From positions 1 to 47,388 of the forward strand of contig JANWXY010000074.1 in assembly GCA_025057135.1 (NCBI GenBank): a stretch of DNA of 47,388 bases, read 5' to 3'. Under the pieces are notes generated by a model. It ran no database searches. It worked only from the letters and a program-made list of their open reading frames with translations, and had not been told where the DNA came from. Numbering within the stretch: the stretch's first letter is position 1; each line of letters starts with the position of its first letter. Positions 24,022-32,290 of the stretch are shown one piece after another. The DNA comes from Bacteroidia bacterium (GTDB lineage Bacteria > Bacteroidota > Bacteroidia > SpSt-205). Made by a program: the position numbers and the translations under genes.

Positions 24022-25278
24022 TCATATTTCGGGGACTTCTATCCATGCGAAATTTTTCTTTCCCCTCTGTAAGAGCCAGTACCGATTACGAAGAGGCTTA
24101 ACGCCAAACAACGGTTGGTTTTCATCGGTAATCCGCTGACGGTTTATGGAAAGTCCTCCTTGCTGGAGAAGCTGTCGGGCTTCGGATTTGGAACGAAAGA
24201 AGCCTACCTGGACTAACGCCTCTATTATGGTCTTTGAGTTTTCTCTCTCAGGCAGGCGAAAAAGAGGCATTTCAGCTATCACGGCTTCAAAGACTCCATC
24301 AGGCAAAGCCTCAATCTCTCCTAAGTCCGCCGCTCCAAATACAATCTCAGAGACCATCTGCACTGTGTGGGCTATGGGTTCGCCGTGGATGCGCGCTGTC
24401 ATCTCGTATGCCAAGGCCCGCTGAGCCTTTCGCTGCTCGGGCTGCCGAAAATGGTCTGCAAGCAAAGCCTCTACTTCCTCCCATGGCTTCCAACTAAACA
24501 CTCCAAGGAGTCGGGGCATGTCTGCATCTGCTTGATTGAGCCAGAACTGATAAAACTTATACGGGGAAGTCTTCTCAGGAGCTAACCAGACATTTTCACC
24601 GCTCTCGCTTTTGCCGAATTTTGTCCCATCTGAGCGGGTCAAAAGCGGACATGTCATCCCATACACCTCCTCTCCAGTGAGCTTTCTAATAAGTTCTATG
24701 CCTGTGGTGATATTGCCCCACTGGTCACTGCCTCCGATTTGAAGCCGACAATTGCGCTCTCTGAAGAGATGCCAAAAATCATACGCCTGTAAGAGAGGAT
24801 ACGCAAACTCGGTAAAGGAGATGCCGCTCTCCAAACGGGAATGGACCGTTTCCTTAGCTAAAAGGTAGCTGACCGTGATATGCTTGCCCACATCCCGGAG
24901 AAAATCTATCAAGCTAAATCCTCCCAACCAGTCGTAGTTATTCACCACAGTGAGAGGAAAAGGGAGCAGCTTTTGTACTTGCTGGATGAGCTTTTGGGCA
25001 TTAATCTGGATGGTCTCTATCGGCAGAAGGGGACGCTCTGATTTTTTGCCTGAAGGGTCCCCGATGCAAGCCGTAGCTCCGCCAATCACCACTATCGGAT
25101 GAATACCCATCTGAGCTAAATGATAAAGAAGCTGTATGGGCGCCAAATGCCCTATGTGTAGCGAGTCGGCTGTGGGGTCTATGCCTACATATGCCGCTTT
25201 GATGTCCTCTGGTGTGGTGGGCAGGGGAGTAAAGTCTTGAATCAGGTTCCGCCTAATGAGGTGGTCTATCCATGTCAT
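24022..25278 (-). CDS. tyrS: tyrosyl-tRNA synthetase
   Basis: This class I aminoacyl-tRNA synthetase charges tRNA-Tyr. The 418-residue protein carries the HIGH motif as HIGHLAP near residue 41. The KMSKS equivalent GTKFGKS lies about residue 220, as in the TyrRS subtype with a KFGKS loop. A C-terminal S4-like RNA-binding domain is present (SKSEARQLLQQGGLSINRQRI). The start at 25278 has TAACTTCG exactly 4 nt upstream. It lies 29 bp after the methyltransferase stop on the same strand. Confidence 0.97.
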   Translation of the reverse strand: MTWIDHLIRRNLIQDFTPLPTTPEDIKAAYVGIDPTADSLHIGHLAPIQLLYHLAQMGIHPIVVIGGATACIGDPSGKKSERPLLPIETIQINAQKLIQQVQKLLPFPLTVVNNYDWLGGFSLIDFLRDVGKHITVSYLLAKETVHSRLESGISFTEFAYPLLQAYDFWHLFRERNCRLQIGGSDQWGNITTGIELIRKLTGEEVYGMTCPLLTRSDGTKFGKSESGENVWLAPEKTSPYKFYQFWLNQADADMPRLLGVFSWKPWEEVEALLADHFRQPEQRKAQRALAYEMTARIHGEPIAHTVQMVSEIVFGAADLGEIEALPDGVFEAVIAEMPLFRLPERENSKTIIEALVQVGFFRSKSEARQLLQQGGLSINRQRITDENQPLFGVKPLRNRYWLLQRGKKNFAWIEVPEI

Positions 25279-25282
25279 ACAG

Positions 25283-25290
25283 CGAAGTTA
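25283..25290 (-). promoter_or_regulatory. -7-like element TAACTTCG of tyrS
   Basis: One mismatch to TAnnTTTG, 4 nt (CTGT) before the tyrS ATG. Confidence 0.45.
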
Positions 25291-25307
25291 GAGGAGGGCG
25301 GCGCATT

Positions 25308-26192
25308 CTAAGCTCGGCGCGCTCGCACATGCCAGAAAGGCATCCGCTCCGAAAATACAATCTCAACAAAACCCGCTTTTCTAAGCATCTCTTCTATTTC
25401 CCCTCGAGTGAAGCGCTTTTCTAAGGAAGTTCCAAATCGGTCCAGCGCATCGTTTCGCATAATATAGAAGCTTTTATCCACATAGTAGGACAACGGTAGT
25501 TTCTCATACACAGCCAAGCCCATCCACCTAAGAGCTCGGGCCAAAAAAACCAACGGCAAATAAACACTCCATGCTAAAATCTCAGCCGCAATCCTGCGAA
25601 AAGTTATAGACCGGTGAGAAATGAAGCGACGCAAAGCGTCTACTACACGAAAAAGCATTCGATACGCCCAGCTCCTATTGTCCAAGGCATAGTACAGATA
25701 CAGAAGCACATATCCGCCCTTCTTCACTTTTCGGTATAACTGCGCAAGAGCTCCCTCTGTGTCAGGGATGTGGTGCAGAACTCCCAGAGAAATAGCCAGA
25801 TCAAAACTCTCGTCTGGAAATGGTATATTATGCAGAGAGGCGCAGGTAAGTCGCACATTAGACACTCCGGTAAGGAGAGTCTTAGCCGCCGATAAAGCCT
25901 CAAATGAAGCGTCTATGGCCTCTATCCATTTGACTCGGGAAGCCATGTAGAGACTAAAACGCCCGCTTCCACATCCAGCATCCAGCACCACCCAGTCCGC
26001 TCGCCAGATATCCTTCATGATATCAAAGTACTCCTCTCCCAGCTTCTCTATTTCGTTTGAAGAGAAACTATGAAAAGCCTGCCACTCTTTACCGAAGCTT
26101 TTTACGACATCTTCAGATGCCCCATGCACTGGGAATACTGCTATCCCATTTATCACCTGAGCAGGTTGGCTCTCATACGACAAAGGCTCCAT
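25308..26192 (-). CDS. class I SAM-dependent methyltransferase
   Basis: This is a Rossmann-fold methyltransferase of 294 residues. Motif I is VLDAGCGSGRFSLYMA (about residues 70-85). It is followed by an acidic IEAIDAS loop, FDLAISLGVLHHIPDTEGAL and GGYVLLYLYY, the Methyltransf_11 pattern. The C-terminal ~120 residues contain a hydrophobic stretch (ILAWSVYLPLVFLARALRW) that may associate with membranes, as in some lipid or sugar methyltransferases. The substrate cannot be inferred. It is divergent from the Fur-like gene. A TTACTTTG element (one mismatch) lies 5 nt before the ATG. Confidence 0.85.
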   Translation of the reverse strand: MEPLSYESQPAQVINGIAVFPVHGASEDVVKSFGKEWQAFHSFSSNEIEKLGEEYFDIMKDIWRADWVVLDAGCGSGRFSLYMASRVKWIEAIDASFEALSAAKTLLTGVSNVRLTCASLHNIPFPDESFDLAISLGVLHHIPDTEGALAQLYRKVKKGGYVLLYLYYALDNRSWAYRMLFRVVDALRRFISHRSITFRRIAAEILAWSVYLPLVFLARALRWMGLAVYEKLPLSYYVDKSFYIMRNDALDRFGTSLEKRFTRGEIEEMLRKAGFVEIVFSERMPFWHVRARRA

Positions 26193-26197
26193 TATGC

Positions 26198-26205
26198 CAA
26201 AGTAA
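26198..26205 (-). promoter_or_regulatory. -7-like element TTACTTTG of the methyltransferase gene
   Basis: One mismatch to TAnnTTTG, 5 nt before ATG 26192, in the 65-bp divergent region shared with the Fur-like gene. Confidence 0.4.
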
Positions 26206-26243
26206 GCACCTTCTGAAAAGTACGCTGAATACAGCTTTTTATT

Positions 26244-26251
26244 GATTTTTG
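26244..26251 (+). promoter_or_regulatory. -7-like element GATTTTTG of the Fur-like gene
   Basis: One mismatch to TAnnTTTG, 6 nt before ATG 26258. The TTG start at 26249 falls inside the element, which argues for the ATG. Confidence 0.4.
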
Positions 26252-26257
26252 GAGCAA

Positions 26258-26752
26258 ATGCAAATCGGTAGCTCTCTCACTCAGGCACTAGCCGTTTTGG
26301 AGAAATACATAGCTCAGAAAGGCTTGCGCCGTACCGAAGAGCGATACGAGATTCTCCGGGCTATCTACGAGGAGCTTACACACTTTGACGCCGACACACT
26401 GCACCGACACCTTTCCGAAAAAGGCAGTCGCGTCAGCCGTGCCACTGTGTATAACACCTTAGAGCTACTATTGGAATGCGGTCTGGTGAGACGATACACC
26501 TTCGGAGAAGGTAGAACCTTATATGAGCGAAGCCTTGGACGGCGCCAGCATGACCACTTGATTTGTATAGAATGTGGGCATATAGAGGAATTCTGTGATC
26601 CTCAGCTCGGAGCTGTAATACAAGGCGTAGGCATGCTTTTCAATATGCAACCTATTCGGCATGAACTCGTTATCTATGCAGAATGCACGCGCTCCATTTG
26701 CCCTAATCGTAAAGAATCCGCTACCTTTGCCAAAAATGAGCTTCAACCCTGA
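26258..26752 (+). CDS. Fur-family transcriptional regulator
   Basis: This is a metal- or peroxide-responsive winged-helix regulator of 164 residues. The DNA-binding part contains GLRRTEERYEILRAI and the recognition region GSRVSRATVYNTLELLLECGLV. The dimer domain has QHDHLICIECGHIEEF and a second cysteine pair (AECTRSICP), giving a Cys4 structural zinc site. The usual His-rich sensory residues are partly present, so Fur, PerR and Zur cannot be told apart by eye. It lies 7 nt before the STAS gene and heads a unit that includes purA. It may also bind the divergent region it shares with the methyltransferase. Confidence 0.9.
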   Translation: MQIGSSLTQALAVLEKYIAQKGLRRTEERYEILRAIYEELTHFDADTLHRHLSEKGSRVSRATVYNTLELLLECGLVRRYTFGEGRTLYERSLGRRQHDHLICIECGHIEEFCDPQLGAVIQGVGMLFNMQPIRHELVIYAECTRSICPNRKESATFAKNELQP

Positions 26753-26759
26753 CCTGCAT

Positions 26760-27098
26760 ATGACTTACACACAAGAAACCCAAGGTAAAGCCATCGTATT
26801 CCGATTGGAAGGTAGCCTGATGGGAGACTCCACTCAACAGCAGTTCAAGGAGGCTATTTTGAGCCGATTAGATGCTGGCCAAAAGCACTTCATCTTAGAT
26901 TTATCAGCGGTCAGAAATGTAAATAGTTCCGGATTAGGGTCTCTCATCACGCTTTTTTCACGAACGCGCTCCGCAGGCGGGGAATTCATCTTAGCTTCTG
27001 TCCCAGCAAATGTTCGTAATCTCCTCCATATCACCCGATTAGATACAGTCTTCCCCATTCGGGACACTCTACAAGAGGCTCTACAATCTATCCAGTGA
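26760..27098 (+). CDS. STAS-domain protein (anti-sigma-factor antagonist type)
   Basis: This is a 112-residue single STAS domain of the SpoIIAA/RsbV class, whose members are controlled by serine phosphorylation. The phospho-site region is present as RNVNSSGLGSLI. The N-terminus (GKAIVFRLEGSLMG) and C-terminus (LHITRLDTVFPIRDTLQEAL) fit the fold. No kinase or phosphatase partner is nearby, so its target is unknown. ATG 26760 is used; an in-frame ATG at 26736 overlaps fur. The TGA stop overlaps the purA GTG start (GTGA). Confidence 0.88.
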   Translation: MTYTQETQGKAIVFRLEGSLMGDSTQQQFKEAILSRLDAGQKHFILDLSAVRNVNSSGLGSLITLFSRTRSAGGEFILASVPANVRNLLHITRLDTVFPIRDTLQEALQSIQ

Positions 27099-28288
27099 GA
27101 CTCTCGCGTGCAGATGTCGTTTTAGGACTCCAATGGGGCGATGAAGGGAAAGGCAAAATCGTAGATGCCCTCGCAGCCCACTATCCAGTCGTAGCCCGTT
27201 TCCAGGGCGGACCAAATGCTGGTCACACTCTCTATATCAATGGGCAGAAGGTTGTCCTTCATCAAGTGCCCTCAGGTATATTCCACGAAGGGGTATATTG
27301 CTTTATCGGTGACGGGGTCGTTTTAGACCCCGAAGTGCTTCTGACGGAGGTACGCGGGCTGCAAGCATTAGGACTTTCACCGACGGAGAAGTTAGTAATC
27401 GGAAAAGGCGCCCATTTGATCTTACCTGTACATCGGTGGTTAGAGACTGTCTCCGCTGAGGGAGAAAAAATCGGTACCACGCGACGCGGTATCGGTCCTG
27501 CTTACGCAGATAGGTATGCTCGTCGGGGCATTCCCATAGAATGGATAGATGCCTCTGATTTTTCAGAGAGGGTATATGCCCTACATGAATATCACACGAA
27601 ACGTTTCCCCCATGCCCCCCCGCCTGAAATATCAGCGGGATTCTGGGAAGGAATAGAGCTTCTACGGCGCCTGCCCCGAGTATCCACATCGGAATGGCTG
27701 CCGCAGTTTGAGTCGCTTCTCGCTGAGGGCTCACAAGGAACGATGCTGGATATTTACGCCGGCACCTATCCATATGTAACCTCCTCTCATACGACTATCG
27801 CAGGAGTACTGGCAGGACTGAGCATTCCTCCCCAGGTTATCGGAGAAGTATTTGGCGTTACCAAAGCCTATGCCACGCGCGTGGGAGAAGGCCCTTTCCC
27901 CACAGAAGTCTTCGGCGAAGAGGCACAGTGGTTACAACTGCGCGGCAACGAACGCGGCTCTACCACAGGAAGGCTACGCCGCTGCGGCTGGTTAGACTTA
28001 GTAGCCCTCCGATATGCTGTCCAAATAAATGGCGTCACCCGTCTGACCCTCACCAAAGCTGACGTTCTATGTGGGCTCCCTACCGTCAAAGTGCGCGTAG
28101 GAGGCTCCGACACCGCTCCTCAGTATGAAACTCTGCAGGGCTGGCAGAGCTTAGAGGAAGAAAGCTTTCACGATTTTGTAAAGTTTGTAGAAAACTTCCT
28201 AAATGTGCCGGTTTGGGGTATTTCCACAGGACCGTCCAGAGAGGACTGGTATGTGCGAACCCCTTCTCATGGTACCCACGTCTCCTGA
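27095..28288 (+). CDS. purA: adenylosuccinate synthetase
   Basis: This enzyme joins IMP and aspartate with GTP to form adenylosuccinate, the first committed step to AMP. The 397-residue protein starts close to the catalytic loop VVLGLQWGDEGKGKIVD. It has FQGGPNAGHT, GIGPAYADR, the GSQGTMLDIYAGTYPYVTSS segment and the GTP-site LTKADVL. It is slightly shorter than the E. coli enzyme but has all motifs. The GTG start overlaps the STAS stop by 4 nt. The 3' end is antisense to the end of the small lipoprotein gene by 22 bp. Confidence 0.97.
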   Translation: MRLSRADVVLGLQWGDEGKGKIVDALAAHYPVVARFQGGPNAGHTLYINGQKVVLHQVPSGIFHEGVYCFIGDGVVLDPEVLLTEVRGLQALGLSPTEKLVIGKGAHLILPVHRWLETVSAEGEKIGTTRRGIGPAYADRYARRGIPIEWIDASDFSERVYALHEYHTKRFPHAPPPEISAGFWEGIELLRRLPRVSTSEWLPQFESLLAEGSQGTMLDIYAGTYPYVTSSHTTIAGVLAGLSIPPQVIGEVFGVTKAYATRVGEGPFPTEVFGEEAQWLQLRGNERGSTTGRLRRCGWLDLVALRYAVQINGVTRLTLTKADVLCGLPTVKVRVGGSDTAPQYETLQGWQSLEEESFHDFVKFVENFLNVPVWGISTGPSREDWYVRTPSHGTHVS

Positions 28289-28701
28289 ACCAAATCACCT
28301 CCATCTCCACTGTATTCCCAAACAAGCTGATTATCAGTGAGCTGGATAATTTCTCTATTCATGAAAAAACTCTGACCCTCCACAACGATAAAGCGCTCCC
28401 CATTGGAAAAGCGCCACCGAGCCGAAAGTGAAGGCGGATCTTCTGGCGAATTTTGCTCACAAGGATTGGGATTTTGAAGCGAGGCATTACCATCCGAAGA
28501 GAAAGTCCAGCGATCATCCGCCCGGCAAGGAGGTATCGGTTGGCTACTCCCCCGAAAACTAAGAGTCTGCAATCGCCACGTACGGCTACTGCCGCCTGTA
28601 AGGCGTTGGGTCATGGTAGATGAAGAGCCACTCGGGTCCGGGTTATCAGGTTGGCACGCCCAGAAAAAGATAAGCACGCTCACGCCTCCTATCCAACGCA
28701 T
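28267..28701 (-). CDS. small lipoprotein, lipocalin-like
   Basis: The 144-residue product has a lipoprotein signal MRWIGGVSVLIFFWAC with Cys16 followed by a Pro/Ser linker. The body (SSRTWRLQTLSFRG.., DRWTFSSDGNASLQ, ARWRFSNGERFIVVEG, IIQLTDNQLVWEY) resembles the lipocalin-like lipoproteins widespread in Bacteroidota, in which a W-x2 start and an ITxLTxxxLVL end recur. A four-cysteine pattern may give disulphides. The frame continues upstream to 28788, but a perfect TACATTTG lies 6 nt before ATG 28701. The ligand is unknown. Confidence 0.75.
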   Translation of the reverse strand: MRWIGGVSVLIFFWACQPDNPDPSGSSSTMTQRLTGGSSRTWRLQTLSFRGSSQPIPPCRADDRWTFSSDGNASLQNPNPCEQNSPEDPPSLSARWRFSNGERFIVVEGQSFFMNREIIQLTDNQLVWEYSGDGGDLVQETWVP

Positions 28702-28707
28702 ACTTGA

Positions 28708-28715
28708 CAAATGTA
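28708..28715 (-). promoter_or_regulatory. -7 promoter element TACATTTG of the lipocalin-like gene
   Basis: Exact TAnnTTTG match, 6 nt before ATG 28701; it decides the start. Confidence 0.55.
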
Positions 28716-28805
28716 GCAAAAACAAACATCGTCCGAGAAAACCAGCGCATGGCTTAGAAACCCTTTTAGGAGACGGGCTCTCAGGCATATCCGGCCCCCC
28801 TCATA

Positions 28806-28823
28806 GCTAATCTCTTCATTAGC
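28806..28823 (-). terminator. weak hairpin after the TPR lipoprotein
   Basis: GCTAAT pairs with ATTAGC around a 6-nt loop, about 27 bp after the lipoprotein stop on the minus strand. The stem is short and not followed by a T-run. It would end the long rplM-rpsI-rpsB-hisS-lipoprotein unit. Confidence 0.3.
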
Positions 28824-28849
28824 CACTCTCAGTTTCACGCAAACTCTCT

Positions 28850-29410
28850 CTACTGAGCGGACTGAGAGCCTTTGAGGATTTGCTGTATTAGCTCATCTGG
28901 GGACTTGCCCAGATTTTGAAGAGAGAGTCGGGCATCTTTTGCCAGTTCATGGTCTGGATAGTATTGGAGAAAATCTTCGTACCGTTCGCGGGCTCGGGTC
29001 GTATCGTTAAGCATCGTCTCATATAAAAACGCCTCATAGAATAGCGCCTTAGGCGCCAAAGGAGACTTCTGGCGAAAGCGCTGATCCACCTGACGAAGGA
29101 GCTCCACAGCTTTTTGAGCATCTCCAAAATATGTCCCATAAATCTCCGCCGACTCTATTAGGAACCTGGGAACGGCAGGGTGATTAGGGTACTTCCTGAT
29201 AAACGCTTCTTCTTTACGCACAAGTTCTAAGGCGGTGGTCATAAAGACGGAGCTCTGCGCACCGTGAGAATTCAAAAGAGTTCGCAATCTCTTTTGCACC
29301 TCATCAATCTCATCTAACTCTGGCAAACGGGGGGAGCAGGCCAGCACAAGAAAAATTGCCTTACCTGCAAGCCTCAGCCACCTCTGAAAGAGGTACAGTT
29401 TTTTGGACAT
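28850..29410 (-). CDS. TPR-containing lipoprotein
   Basis: The 186-residue product has an N-terminal segment with an LVLAC lipobox (Cys25), then helical TPR-like repeats. These include FIRKYPNHPAVPRFLIESAEIYG, ALFYEAFLYETMLNDTTRARE and RYEDFLQYYPDHELAKDARL. This resembles the BamD/tetratricopeptide lipoproteins common in Bacteroidota, but it is shorter than BamD (about 240 residues), so I do not assign that name. ATG 29410 lies inside the end of hisS (50-nt out-of-frame overlap). A shadow frame of this gene in another phase was ignored. Confidence 0.7.
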   Translation of the reverse strand: MSKKLYLFQRWLRLAGKAIFLVLACSPRLPELDEIDEVQKRLRTLLNSHGAQSSVFMTTALELVRKEEAFIRKYPNHPAVPRFLIESAEIYGTYFGDAQKAVELLRQVDQRFRQKSPLAPKALFYEAFLYETMLNDTTRARERYEDFLQYYPDHELAKDARLSLQNLGKSPDELIQQILKGSQSAQ

Positions 29411-30698
29411 GGTGAGCAAGGTATTTGACCAGAACGGTTTCAGTACTTTCTTCCTGAGCGCCGACAATGGCGACGATTGGCCAGCCCCGACGCTGAGCAT
29501 ATTCTATCTGTTTGCTGAGCTTTTTCGGCGCAGGAAAAGCAAAGCCCGAAAGCCCCGCTCTATGTAAAACTTGTACAACCCTCTGAACATACGCTGGCGA
29601 TGCATCTATCCAGGCGACGAGAATGGGAGCGCTGGTTTCACCAGACAAGTGACGAGGTTCAAGAAGAGTAAGTATACGTTCTATACCAAACGATAGCCCC
29701 ATCGCAGGCAAATCCGGTCCCCCAAAGTCGGAAACTAAGCTTGCATAAGCTCCACCAGCCGCAATGCTACCTACTCCGCTGTTAGGCACCCGAATTTCGT
29801 ATATGTAGCCCGTGTAATACTCTAATCCACGAGCGAGTGTAGAGTCCCATCGGATAGCGAGAGTATCGTCAGACATTCCGCTAATCAAGCTATGAAGAGC
29901 TTCTACATCCTCCCTGAGAGCGGGCACATTCTGAAGTTCAGCTCGGAGCTGGGGAGAAAAGCCCTCTTCGGGATTGAGCCATGTAGGTAGGATATATCCC
30001 TCTTCTTTGAAGGAAGCGACCACTGGCGCCCAGCCGATTTTGTCCACTTTGTCTAAGCGTCCGCAGAAAGCGGAAAAATGTTCGGCATGCCATCCCACCT
30101 CCTGAGCAGCATGCTCCAGAAGTTTCCGATGATTGAGATGAAGCACCGCGCCATGGATGCCCAGAGCTTGAAGCCCTCGCCGTGCAATATCTATTATCTC
30201 TGAAAGGGGTATGATGCCCTCCGCACCAATGATATCTACATCACACTGATAAAACTCCCGAAATCGGCCGCGCTGAGGGCGATCAGCGCGCCAAACAGGT
30301 TGAATCTGATAGCGTTTAAAGGGGAATACCAGCTCTCCGGCATGCTGCGCCACCCACCGAGCCATTGGTACCGTGAGGTCGTAACGCAGAGCCTTCTCGG
30401 CAATGTACGGAAGGAGAGAAGAAGAGGTAGACTTAGCGGGCTCTGGAACATCTGCGAGAAAGTCGCCTGAGTTGAGGATGCGGAAAAGGAGTTTATCACC
30501 TTCTTCACCGTACTTTCCAGTCAATACAGACAAGAGCTCAACCGCGGGCGTTTCCAGAGGCTCGTAGCCATACTGCTCAAAAATCTCAGAGAGCACACGA
30601 AATGCCCATCGCCGAGTACGCACTTCCGCTGGACCGAAATCCCTAAAGCCCGACGGAAGCGCCGGGCGAACTTTCTCAGCCCTCGGCGCTTTTGGCAA
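29361..30698 (-). CDS. hisS: histidyl-tRNA synthetase
   Basis: This class II synthetase charges tRNA-His. The 445-residue protein has the N-terminal PSGFRDFGPAE, motif 2 (LRYDLTVPMARW, then RPQRGRFREFYQCDVDIIG), the histidine A box LARGLEYYTGYIYEI, motif 3 (GLSFGIERIL), and an anticodon-binding domain from about residue 340. It must start with TTG at 30698, because there is no ATG or GTG between the rpsB stop and the conserved N-terminus. This overlaps rpsB by 23 nt in another frame. It belongs to the rplM-rpsI-rpsB unit. Confidence 0.95.
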   Translation of the reverse strand: MPKAPRAEKVRPALPSGFRDFGPAEVRTRRWAFRVLSEIFEQYGYEPLETPAVELLSVLTGKYGEEGDKLLFRILNSGDFLADVPEPAKSTSSSLLPYIAEKALRYDLTVPMARWVAQHAGELVFPFKRYQIQPVWRADRPQRGRFREFYQCDVDIIGAEGIIPLSEIIDIARRGLQALGIHGAVLHLNHRKLLEHAAQEVGWHAEHFSAFCGRLDKVDKIGWAPVVASFKEEGYILPTWLNPEEGFSPQLRAELQNVPALREDVEALHSLISGMSDDTLAIRWDSTLARGLEYYTGYIYEIRVPNSGVGSIAAGGAYASLVSDFGGPDLPAMGLSFGIERILTLLEPRHLSGETSAPILVAWIDASPAYVQRVVQVLHRAGLSGFAFPAPKKLSKQIEYAQRRGWPIVAIVGAQEESTETVLVKYLAHHVQKTVPLSEVAEACR

Positions 30699-31398
30699 GG
30701 GACTCCGCTTTCGCCGCCTCTATCCCCTCCCGAATAGCCGCAGTAATCACCCCTGTGATCAACTCTATGGACTTTGTAGAGTCGTCATTCGCAGGAATAG
30801 GGAAGGAAACCTTTGTGGGGTCGGCGTTTGTATCTACCATAGCAAAGGTGGGAATGTTGAGGCGATTAGCTTCGGCGACGGCGATCTCCTCTTCTACAAT
30901 ATCTACAATATAGACCCCAGCTGGGGGGAAGTGCGGCATACGAGCGATGCCCCCTAAAAAGCGTTCGAGTTTTTCTTTTTCTCGTAGCTTGAGGAGCCGT
31001 TCTCTTTTTGAGATTTTTTCAAAGGTTCCATCTCGCATCATGCGTTCAATCGCCTCCATCTTCATGATAGAGCGTCGGATGGTTTTGTAGTTAGTGAGCA
31101 TTCCCCCCAACCACCGCTCTGTAACGTACGGCATACCTACCGACTCAGCCATTTCCTTGAGGATTTCTCGCGCTTGTTTTTTGGTACCCACATAGAGGAT
31201 AGCTCGACCTTGTCGGGCAATTTCACGAGCGGCTTTGGCGGCATCTTCTAAGAGGCGCTGAGACTTGAGAATGTCTATGAGATGTATTTTGTCTTTCTCC
31301 ATGAAGATGTAGGGGCGCATGCGAGGATTCCATCGGCTACGCACATGCCCCAAATGAACGCGTGCTTCTAAAAGCTGTTCTACAGTAGGGATATACAT
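30676..31398 (-). CDS. rpsB: 30S ribosomal protein S2
   Basis: A 240-residue ribosomal protein S2. Key stretches are LLEARVHLGHVRSRWNPRMRPYIF, GRAILYVGTKKQA, ERWLGGMLTNYKTIRRSI and IPTFAMVDTNADPTKVSFPIPANDDS. It starts 1 nt after the rpsI stop (TAATATG). It is usually followed by tsf, but here hisS follows. Confidence 0.98.
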   Translation of the reverse strand: MYIPTVEQLLEARVHLGHVRSRWNPRMRPYIFMEKDKIHLIDILKSQRLLEDAAKAAREIARQGRAILYVGTKKQAREILKEMAESVGMPYVTERWLGGMLTNYKTIRRSIMKMEAIERMMRDGTFEKISKRERLLKLREKEKLERFLGGIARMPHFPPAGVYIVDIVEEEIAVAEANRLNIPTFAMVDTNADPTKVSFPIPANDDSTKSIELITGVITAAIREGIEAAKAESLAKSAEG

Positions 31399-31399
31399 A

Positions 31400-31804
31400 T
31401 TATCGTTTGGAAAACTGGAAGCTTTTTCTGGCTTTCTTGTGTCCGTAGTGTTTGCGTTCTACTTGACGAGAGTCTACGGTGAGGAGTCCCGCCTTCCTTA
31501 GAAAGGCTCTACGGCTATCGTTTTCGCGCAGGAGAGCTCGGGCGATTGCTAAACGCAGGGCTTCAGCTTGTCCCTTCACCCCGCCCCCATCCGCATAAAC
31601 GATAATATCATACTTCTGAGGCTCCAAACCCAAGACTTCAAAAGGACGCAGTATCTCCAACTGGTAGATTTCTGAGCTGAAGTATTCTTTCCACGGCCGG
31701 CGATTGACGAGAAATGTGCCATTGCCCGGACGGAGATACAATCGAACGACGGAAGTTTTCCGTCGCCCTACTGCATGAATGTATGTATGCAGAGTAGCGT
31801 TCAT
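31400..31804 (-). CDS. rpsI: 30S ribosomal protein S9
   Basis: A 134-residue ribosomal protein S9. The N-terminal AVGRRKTSVVRLYL is present, as is the central GGGVKGQAEALRLAIARALL. The C-terminal KAGLLTVDSRQVERKHYGHKKARKSFQFSKR ends in the conserved SKR tail that contacts P-site tRNA. Its ATG overlaps the rplM stop as ATGA. Confidence 0.98.
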   Translation of the reverse strand: MNATLHTYIHAVGRRKTSVVRLYLRPGNGTFLVNRRPWKEYFSSEIYQLEILRPFEVLGLEPQKYDIIVYADGGGVKGQAEALRLAIARALLRENDSRRAFLRKAGLLTVDSRQVERKHYGHKKARKSFQFSKR

Positions 31805-32244
31805 AAAGAAAGGGTTATCGGTTTAGGTTGCTGAGCGGCATGGGGATGCGTGCTCCCCTCGTAAATGAAAAGGTTGCGCAGCATGCGGTCTTGCAGGCGA
31901 TTCTTAGGGAGCATGCCCTTGACTGCATGGCGAATCACTGCTTCGGCTGATAGACGGTAGATAGGTACATGGCGCTGCCCTCCTGGATATCCCGTATGCC
32001 GAATATAGGTTTTTTGCGCAGGCTTACTCCCTGTGAGGACCACTTTGTCAGCATTTATTACGACCACGGCTGCACCGAGATTCCACTGAGGTGCGAAGTA
32101 GGTCAGATGCTTGCCTCTAAGCAAACGAGCGATAGCACTTGCAAGCCGCCCCAAGGGCACACCCGTGGCATCTACCAGCACCCATTCCCTGACGCGTCCC
32201 TTGGGTACTACCATGGGCGTCCGATATAACGGTAGGTTTTTCAC
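31801..32244 (-). CDS. rplM: 50S ribosomal protein L13
   Basis: A 147-residue ribosomal protein L13, with WVLVDATGVPLGRLASAIA, LRGKHLTYFAP, VINADKVVLTGSK, YIRHTGYPGG and AVKGMLPKNRL. It starts with GTG at 32244, 8 nt after TACATTTG. It heads the rplM-rpsI-rpsB-hisS unit and is divergent from the pterin dehydratase gene, with 46 bp between the starts. Confidence 0.98.
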   Translation of the reverse strand: MKNLPLYRTPMVVPKGRVREWVLVDATGVPLGRLASAIARLLRGKHLTYFAPQWNLGAAVVVINADKVVLTGSKPAQKTYIRHTGYPGGQRHVPIYRLSAEAVIRHAVKGMLPKNRLQDRMLRNLFIYEGSTHPHAAQQPKPITLSL

Positions 32245-32252
32245 AGCGGCGG

Positions 32253-32260
32253 CAAATGTA
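32253..32260 (-). promoter_or_regulatory. -7 promoter element TACATTTG of the rplM-rpsI-rpsB unit
   Basis: Exact TAnnTTTG match, 8 nt before the GTG start; same octamer and spacing as ahcY. Confidence 0.6.
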
Positions 32261-32278
32261 CAAACTTCTCTTCATATC

Positions 32279-32286
32279 TACCTTTG
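32279..32286 (+). promoter_or_regulatory. -7 promoter element TACCTTTG of the pterin dehydratase-dut-patatin unit
   Basis: Exact TAnnTTTG match, 4 nt (CTCT) before ATG 32291. Confidence 0.65.
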
Positions 32287-32290
32287 CTCT

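Noticed and set aside
27303-27773. 156-codon minus-strand reading frame inside purA
   Set aside because: It is a shadow of a strongly conserved gene in the opposite strand, and its translation has no family resemblance.
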